Assembly: GCA_035705985.1 (NCBI GenBank)
Contig: DASSVP010000228.1
Location: 1-8,549 of the forward strand
Source of the DNA: JACVRW01 sp035705985
GTDB taxonomy: Bacteria; Actinomycetota; Thermoleophilia; Solirubrobacterales; Thermoleophilaceae
Reading direction: 5' to 3'
DNA length: 8,549 bases
Shown: in pieces, positions 4,752-8,549 of the stretch
Position numbering within the stretch: the first letter of the stretch is position 1
Layout of the letters: each line of letters starts with the position of its first letter
Made by a program: the position numbers and the translations under genes
Notes under the pieces: model-generated
What the model saw: the letters and a program-made list of their open reading frames with translations, nothing else
Databases searched by the model: none
Told to the model about the DNA's origin: nothing

Positions 4752-4796
4752 GGCGGCGGTCTCGCATCTGCCAGGCACAGGGCGAGCGTGGCCGCC
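4752..4796. terminator. Nested imperfect hairpin between convergent genes
   Basis: GGCGGC (4752-4757) pairs with GCCGCC (4791-4796), and inside it CTCGC (4761-4765) pairs with GCGAG (4782-4786), leaving internal loops of three and four bases and a 16-base apex. It fills the gap between the proline-rich plus ORF and the RNase HI stop at 4800. No T-run follows, so an intrinsic terminator is only a possibility. Confidence 0.25.
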
Positions 4797-4799
4797 GTC

Positions 4800-5204
4800 C
4801 TACGCAAGCGCCTCGTCCAGTGCTTCGTTGACCAGTTCGTCGGCACGGGCGTTCTCCTCACGGCGTACGGGCCGGATCGCCCACCTGTGGAAGCCGCGCA
4901 GCTCGGCCATCGCTTCGGCGAACAGCGGCTTCAGACCGGCATTCTTCACCTTGTACTCGCCGCCGATCTGGTAGGCGACGAGCTCGGAGTCGTTGATGAC
5001 CTCCACCTCCTCGGCGCCCAGCTCGCGCGCCAGGGCGAGGCCCAGCAGCAGCGCGCGGTACTCGGCCACGTTGTTCGTGGTCTCGCCGATGTACTCCTTG
5101 CGCTCGCCGAGCGGGTCGCCGTCAGCGCTGGTCGCCACCGCCGCGGCCGCGGCAGGGCCCGGGTTGCCGCGAGCCCCGCCGTCGACGTGGACCACGACCC
5201 TCAA
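4800..5204 (-). CDS. rnhA: Ribonuclease HI family protein
   Basis: 134 aa. The four-carboxylate active site is intact: D8 in HVDGGARGNPGPA, E48 in TTNNVAEYRAL, D72 in INDSELV, and D122 in NARADELVNEAL. The compact form without the basic-protrusion insert resembles archaeal/Bacillus YpdQ-type and actinobacterial RNase HI rather than the E. coli enzyme. Established role: hydrolysis of the RNA strand in RNA/DNA hybrids (R-loops, primers), in the cytoplasm. The likely start is a TTG at 5204, whose last two bases with the next A form the TGA stop of the upstream 67-aa gene (TTGA overlap), implying translational coupling. A GTG at 5195 is the alternative and loses only three residues. Last gene of the EF-G-like operon. 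Confidence 0.9.
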   Translation of the reverse strand: MRVVVHVDGGARGNPGPAAAAAVATSADGDPLGERKEYIGETTNNVAEYRALLLGLALARELGAEEVEVINDSELVAYQIGGEYKVKNAGLKPLFAEAMAELRGFHRWAIRPVRREENARADELVNEALDEALA

Positions 5205-5404
5205 GAAGCCGGTGGCTCGATCGTCGGGAAGCTGCCCTTCGGGCGCCGGCGGCGCTGCTCCTCGTAGGCCGGGTGGTCGCCGGGCCTCCCGCCCTGGGCG
5301 CGCCGGTCGATGATCACCTCGACGTGGGGGTCGTCGCGGTAGTAATCGGCGAGCTTGTCGTAGAGCTCGTCGGCCAGTGCCTGGGGCACCACGCAGTAGA
5401 TCAC
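5201..5404 (-). CDS. Small conserved protein of unknown function (67 aa)
   Basis: Begins MIYCVVPQALADELYDKLAD with YYRDDPHVEVIIDRR: a beta-alpha-beta start in which a short hydrophobic strand, an amphipathic helix and the VEVIIDRR strand are clear. It then becomes basic and disordered (RRAQGGRPGDHPAYEEQRRR) and ends FPTIEPPAS. The DPxVxVIIDRR signature recurs in small actinobacterial proteins as I recall, without known function. The GTG start at 5404 overlaps the TGA of the zinc-ribbon gene (GTGA) and its own TGA overlaps the RNase HI start, so it is tied into a coupled three-gene block. The Arg-rich tail could bind nucleic acid, which is speculation. Confidence 0.75.
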   Translation of the reverse strand: MIYCVVPQALADELYDKLADYYRDDPHVEVIIDRRAQGGRPGDHPAYEEQRRRRPKGSFPTIEPPAS

Positions 5405-6156
5405 TCCTCGGAACCTCCGTCCGTTGCCGACAGGCCGGCCACCACGCGCCCCTGGTCGTCGAGCCCGGCGTTCCAGCCGCGCAGCGACTCGTCGATCTGG
5501 TCGAGCTCCTCCCCCTTGTCCAGCATCATCACGGGGTCCGCCTCATCGCCAAGGTCCACGCGATAGCGATACCACGAAAGCTCCCACGCGACGAGGACGG
5601 ATACCGCGCTCGCCTGGCTCGGGTCCGGCATCGCGCTCACCCACGGCTGCCCGAGCGTCCTGGCGAGCCCGGCAACGGTCCGCTGGTGGCCCGACCCGTT
5701 GAACAGCTCGAGCGCCCGCTCCACCTTCACCTCGGCGGTCGTGGGCACGGCGCGCACCTGGCGCGGGCTCTGAGGCCGCGAGCGCGCCCGCGGGGCGGGC
5801 GCCGGGGCCGCTTCCTCTGCGGGGTACTCGTCCGGCTCCACGCCGTTCCCGGCGCCGAACATCGCCTCCTGCTCGGCGAGCCGCGCCTGCTCCTCCTCGG
5901 GCCAAGGGCGGCGCCTCCGCAGCCGGCCGAGCACGCCTCGCCGCGGCTCGTTCCGCGGCATCCGGGCGGGCAGGTCGCCCGCGCCGGACTCGCGGATCCA
6001 GCCGTGGTGCTGGGCGCGCGGGGCGCACAGGTCGCAGACCATCCGCCGGTGGCCCCCCGGGGCGAGGTACGGTTCGGCGCGCTCGCCCTTGAGGATCGTG
6101 CGCCCGCAGACGTCACAGCTGACGGCGTCGTGGACTGCGCGGAGTTCCTTCTTCAC
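5401..6156 (-). CDS. Zinc-ribbon protein with conserved C-terminal domain, unknown function
   Basis: 251 aa from a GTG at 6156, 15 bases after the EF-G-like stop. The N-terminus has two CxxC pairs, C14-DV-C17 and C41-DL-C44, spaced 23 residues apart (SCDVCGRTI and MVCDLCAPR), a probable structural zinc site. Residues 60-140 are a charged, Pro/Ala-rich linker, probably disordered. Residues 143-240 form an ordered domain with VERALELFNGSGHQRTVAGL, ARTLGQPWVSAMPDPS, VSVLVAWELSWYRYRVDLGD and a Glu/Asp-rich end; I recognise the pattern from other actinobacterial hypothetical proteins but know no function. No signal peptide or membrane segment. Its TGA overlaps the GTG of the 67-aa gene by four bases. 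Context with RNase HI and an EF-G paralogue hints at RNA or translation-related work, an inference only. Confidence 0.8.
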   Translation of the reverse strand: MKKELRAVHDAVSCDVCGRTILKGERAEPYLAPGGHRRMVCDLCAPRAQHHGWIRESGAGDLPARMPRNEPRRGVLGRLRRRRPWPEEEQARLAEQEAMFGAGNGVEPDEYPAEEAAPAPAPRARSRPQSPRQVRAVPTTAEVKVERALELFNGSGHQRTVAGLARTLGQPWVSAMPDPSQASAVSVLVAWELSWYRYRVDLGDEADPVMMLDKGEELDQIDESLRGWNAGLDDQGRVVAGLSATDGGSEE

Positions 6157-6171
6157 GCCGCCCAGGATAGA

Positions 6172-8247
6172 TCAGGCCTTGACGGCCTCCTTCTCGCGCT
6201 CGACCTGCTGCATGACCTGTTGCGCCACGTGCCCGGGGCACTCCTCGTAGCGGGCGAGGTCCATCGAGTACTCGCCCTGCCCGCCCGTGATCGCCCGCAG
6301 GTCCGGCGCGTAGTCGAGCATCTCCGCCATCGGGACCTCGGCCTTGATCTCGGTCACCGACCCGCGCGGCTCCATGCCGAGCGGCCGCCCGCGCCGCGAG
6401 TTGAGGTCGCCGATCACGTCGCCCACGTATTCCTCCGGCACCGTGACCGTGACCTTCATGATCGGCTCCATGAGCGCCGGCTGAGCCTTCTCCATCGCGT
6501 CCTTGAACGCCATCGAGCCTGCGATCTTGAACGCCATCTCAGAGGAGTCCACGGAGTGGTGCTGGCCGTCGAAGAGCGTGACCTTCACGTCCTGGACCGG
6601 GTAGCCCGCGACCGTCCCCTGGCGCATGGCCTCGCGAACGCCCTTTTCGACAGCGGGGATGAAGCCGCCGGGGATCACGCCGCCCTTGATCGCGTTCACG
6701 AACTCGAGGCCCTCGCCGTCCGGACCGGGCGCGATCTCGATGTGGCAGTCCGCGAACTGCCCGCGGCCGCCCGTCTGCTTCTTGTAGCGCGCGTGGGCCT
6801 TCGCCGAGCCCTTGATCGCCTCGCGGTACGGCACGTGCGGGGCGTGCAGCTCCACCTCGGCGCCGAAGCGCTCCTTCATGCGGTCGACGATCACCTCCAC
6901 GTGGATCTGCGTGATCCCGGCGAGGATCTGCTCGCCGGTCTCCGTGTCGCGGTGGAAGTCGATGGTCGGGTCCTCCTCCTGGAGGCGGCGCAGCGCCTGG
7001 CCCATCTTTTCCTCGTCGCCCTTCGCCTTCGCCTCGATCGCGAACGCCATCACCGGGCGCGGCATGCGAGGCAGCTTGAGCGGGCACTCCATGTCCTTCG
7101 ACGCGAGCACATCGCCGGCGTGCGTCTCCTTCAGCTTCGCGACCGCGCCGATGTCGCCAGGCCCGAACTCGTCGGCGTGCTCGGAGTCCTTCCCCTGCGG
7201 CACGAGCAGCTGCCCGATCCGCTCCTTCACGTGGGCACGGCAGTTGTGCACCTGCGAGTCGTGCTTCAGCACGCCCTGATAGACGCGGAAGAGGTTCACT
7301 CGGCCGGCATAGGGATCGGCCAGCGTCTTGAACACGAACGCCACCGTGTCCTTCGACTCGTCCGGCTCCAGCGCGACCTCGTCGAGCTCGACCGCGCCGC
7401 GCCTCGCGGGCGACGGGAGGTCCTCAACGAACGCGTCGAGCAGCCGGTTGATGCCGAGGTTGCGCGTGGCGGCGCCGCAGGTGACCGGAAACACGTGCCC
7501 CTCCGTGACGCCCTGCTTGAGCGCCGAGACGGTCTCCTCGTGTGAGATCTCCTCGCCCTCGAGGTAGCGCTCCATGAGCGCCTCGGAGACCTCGGCCACC
7601 TCGTCCATCAGCTTCTCGCGGTACTCCTCGGCCTGCGCGCGCAGGTCCTCGGGGATCTCGATCTCCTGGCAGTTGTCGCGCGCCGCGCCGTCGTAGCGGT
7701 AGGCCTTCATGTCGATCAGGTCGATCACGCCCTGGAGCTCGTGCTCGCGGCCGATCGGGATCTCCGTGGCCACCACGTGCTGGCCGAAGGCCTGCTTCAG
7801 CGACTCAAGCGCCCGGAAGAAGTCCGCGCGCTCGCGGTCGAGCATGTTCACGAACAGGATGCGCGCGAGCCCGAGCTCGGAGGCGCGCTCCCACAGCCGG
7901 CTGGTGGTCACCTCGATGCCCATCACGCCGTTCACGACGAACACCGCGCCCTCCACCACGCGCAGCGCCGCGAGCGCGTCCGCGATGAAGCTGGGCTCGC
8001 CGGGCGTGTCGACGAGGTTGATCTTGCGGTCGTCCCAGCGGAACGAGGAGAGGCTCGCCGAGATCGACATCTCGCGCGCCTTCTCGTCGGAGGCCGAGTC
8101 CGACACCGTGGTTCCGTCTGCCACCGAGCCAAGCCGGTTGATGGCGCCCGCTTCGAACAGCAGTGCCTCGTTCACCGACGTCTTGCCGCTGCCTCGGTGG
8201 CCGACCAACGCCACGTTGCGGATCCTCTTCGGCGATTCGTGCGCCAT
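6172..8247 (-). CDS. Elongation factor G-like translational GTPase (FusA2 type)
   Basis: 691 aa with the full five-domain EF-G layout: G domain 9-280, domain II about 300-390 (TVAFVFKTLADPYAGRVNLF), domain III about 400-475, domain IV about 476-595 (KKQTGGRGQFAD, VDSSEMAFKIAGSMAF) and domain V about 596-680 (EPIMKVTVTVPEEYVGDVIG). The P-loop is intact, GHRGSGKT (16-23). Other G motifs depart from canonical EF-G: switch I RGIT becomes REMS (58-61); DTPGH becomes DTPGE (80-84), removing the catalytic His; NKxD becomes NMLD (134-137); GMGELH in domain III becomes GITQIH (444-449). This marks a paralogue like actinobacterial EF-G-like/FusA2, not the housekeeping fusA, and no tuf or rps genes flank it. 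The ATG at 8247 has a strong AAGGAG (8257-8252) four bases upstream. Probably cotranscribed with the STAS gene upstream and the zinc-ribbon gene downstream. GTP hydrolysis rate and cellular role are unknown. Confidence 0.93.
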   Translation of the reverse strand: MAHESPKRIRNVALVGHRGSGKTSVNEALLFEAGAINRLGSVADGTTVSDSASDEKAREMSISASLSSFRWDDRKINLVDTPGEPSFIADALAALRVVEGAVFVVNGVMGIEVTTSRLWERASELGLARILFVNMLDRERADFFRALESLKQAFGQHVVATEIPIGREHELQGVIDLIDMKAYRYDGAARDNCQEIEIPEDLRAQAEEYREKLMDEVAEVSEALMERYLEGEEISHEETVSALKQGVTEGHVFPVTCGAATRNLGINRLLDAFVEDLPSPARRGAVELDEVALEPDESKDTVAFVFKTLADPYAGRVNLFRVYQGVLKHDSQVHNCRAHVKERIGQLLVPQGKDSEHADEFGPGDIGAVAKLKETHAGDVLASKDMECPLKLPRMPRPVMAFAIEAKAKGDEEKMGQALRRLQEEDPTIDFHRDTETGEQILAGITQIHVEVIVDRMKERFGAEVELHAPHVPYREAIKGSAKAHARYKKQTGGRGQFADCHIEIAPGPDGEGLEFVNAIKGGVIPGGFIPAVEKGVREAMRQGTVAGYPVQDVKVTLFDGQHHSVDSSEMAFKIAGSMAFKDAMEKAQPALMEPIMKVTVTVPEEYVGDVIGDLNSRRGRPLGMEPRGSVTEIKAEVPMAEMLDYAPDLRAITGGQGEYSMDLARYEECPGHVAQQVMQQVEREKEAVKA
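7559..7655 (+). repeat. Direct repeat copy 1 (inside the EF-G-like gene)
   Basis: These 97 bases are identical, same orientation, to 8453-8549. Here they encode EF-G-like residues of the insert region of the G domain (minus strand, EDLRAQAEEYREKLMDEVAE through ALMERYL), in uninterrupted frame with both flanks, so this is the genuine copy. Confidence 0.97.
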
Positions 8248-8280
8248 CCGACTCCTTCCCTCGAGGTGCGAGGAGCCAGA

Positions 8281-8460
8281 CTACTCCGTAAGCGCCTCCT
8301 CCAACGACTCATGAACCGGAGCGGCGGTATGCACCTCGGTCAGCTCGATCACGCGCTTGAGCGGCGAGCCCGGCGGCATCACGAGCCGCAGCTCCTGGCG
8401 GCGGCGGCCGAGCCGCCTCGAGAGATCGAACAGGACCTCGATCGCGGCGGAGTCGAGGTA
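8281..8460 (-). CDS. STAS-domain (anti-sigma factor antagonist) protein, 3' part only
   Basis: The C-terminal 57-59 residues are readable: DSAAIEVLFDLSRRLGRRRQ, then ELRLVMPPGSPLKRVIELTE and VHTAAPVHESLEEALTE, ending TAG at 8281. This fits the second half of a STAS domain of the SpoIIAA/RsbV type: the (L)DSAA loop carries the Ser that is the usual phosphorylation site, followed by helix, strand (ELRLVMPP) and final helices. Established role: partner-switching control of an anti-sigma kinase. The 5' half is missing because from about 8453 the DNA becomes an exact copy of the EF-G-like gene. The open frame continues in-phase into that copy (starting MDEVAEVSEALMERYL), but those residues do not look like STAS and should be ignored. 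It lies 33 bases upstream of the EF-G-like start and is probably in the same operon. Confidence 0.75.
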   Translation of the reverse strand, partial: YLDSAAIEVLFDLSRRLGRRRQELRLVMPPGSPLKRVIELTEVHTAAPVHESLEEALTE

Positions 8461-8549
8461 GCGCTCCATGAGCGCCTCGGAGACCTCGGCCACCTCGTCC
8501 ATCAGCTTCTCGCGGTACTCCTCGGCCTGCGCGCGCAGGTCCTCGGGGA
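8453..8549 (+). repeat. Direct repeat copy 2 at the window end (probable assembly chimera)
   Basis: Exact copy of 7559-7655 reaching the last base of the window. It replaces the expected 5' half of the STAS gene, joining at TCGAGGTA, where both genes would encode Tyr-Leu. The abrupt join, the perfect identity and the position at the very end favour an assembly artefact over a biological duplication. Confidence 0.95.

Noticed and set aside
4000..4767. 255-codon extension of the Usp-like frame
   Set aside because: Upstream residues overlap the 55-aa membrane gene and the proline-rich ORF and are Arg/Pro noise; the GTG at 4407 fits the tight operon spacing.
5377..7545. 722-codon plus-strand open frame opposite the EF-G-like and zinc-ribbon genes
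   Set aside because: Translation is rich in His/Arg/Leu with no family motif, and it lies antisense to clearly recognisable genes; long antisense frames are expected at this GC content.
8281..8502. Intact 73-aa gene at the window end
   Set aside because: Its first 16 residues are an exact copy of EF-G-like residues carried by the 97-base repeat; only the later part is STAS sequence, so it is a chimera of two genes.
1..8549. CRISPR arrays, tRNA or rRNA genes, insertion sequences, phage or toxin-antitoxin genes
   Set aside because: No regularly spaced repeats, cloverleaf-like sequences, transposase motifs or phage genes were found by reading both strands; the only exact long repeat is the 97-base pair at 7559 and 8453.

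Overview
The window is high-GC bacterial DNA, coding almost throughout, with short gaps, many GTG starts, one likely TTG start, and 2-4 base gene junctions. The gene content points to an actinobacterium: a close EthA-type Baeyer-Villiger monooxygenase, an EF-G-like paralogue (FusA2 type), ChaB/Rho_N and Usp-like proteins, and DUF2277. My recollection of similar small proteins suggests Thermoleophilia/Solirubrobacterales, but that placement is inference. I see no rRNA, tRNA, CRISPR array or mobile element, and no gene-free stretch longer than 300 bases.

Left part (1-885): on the minus strand lie the N-terminal 64 codons of a family X DNA polymerase (cut by the window edge) and, upstream of it, a secreted protein of unknown function. 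A perfect 8-bp hairpin sits between them and covers the probable polX ribosome binding site. The secreted gene is divergent from the plus-strand monooxygenase.

Middle left (886-3577): ethA-like gene and a DUF2277 gene on plus. DUF2277 converges, with a shared CTAG, on a minus-strand pair: a 78-aa helical protein followed by a stand-alone HIRAN-domain protein. Head-to-head with that pair is a 43-codon proline-rich plus-strand ORF, and a 9-bp inverted repeat between them places GGGTAC on both strands.

Middle right (3578-4799): a tight minus-strand trio (55-aa membrane protein, Usp-like protein, ChaB-Rho_N protein) with 2-base gaps. It is again head-to-head with a 43-codon proline-rich plus ORF, across a second GGGTA-containing palindrome. 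The repeated layout suggests two related stress-type loci.

Right part (4800-8549): a minus-strand operon, in transcription order: 3' part of a STAS-domain gene, EF-G-like GTPase, zinc-ribbon protein, 67-aa protein, RNase HI. The last three are joined by 4-base overlaps. The terminal 97 bases of the window exactly repeat an internal stretch of the EF-G-like gene and replace the 5' part of the STAS gene. This is most likely an assembly chimera at a contig end, so sequence beyond about 8452 should not be trusted as real neighbourhood.
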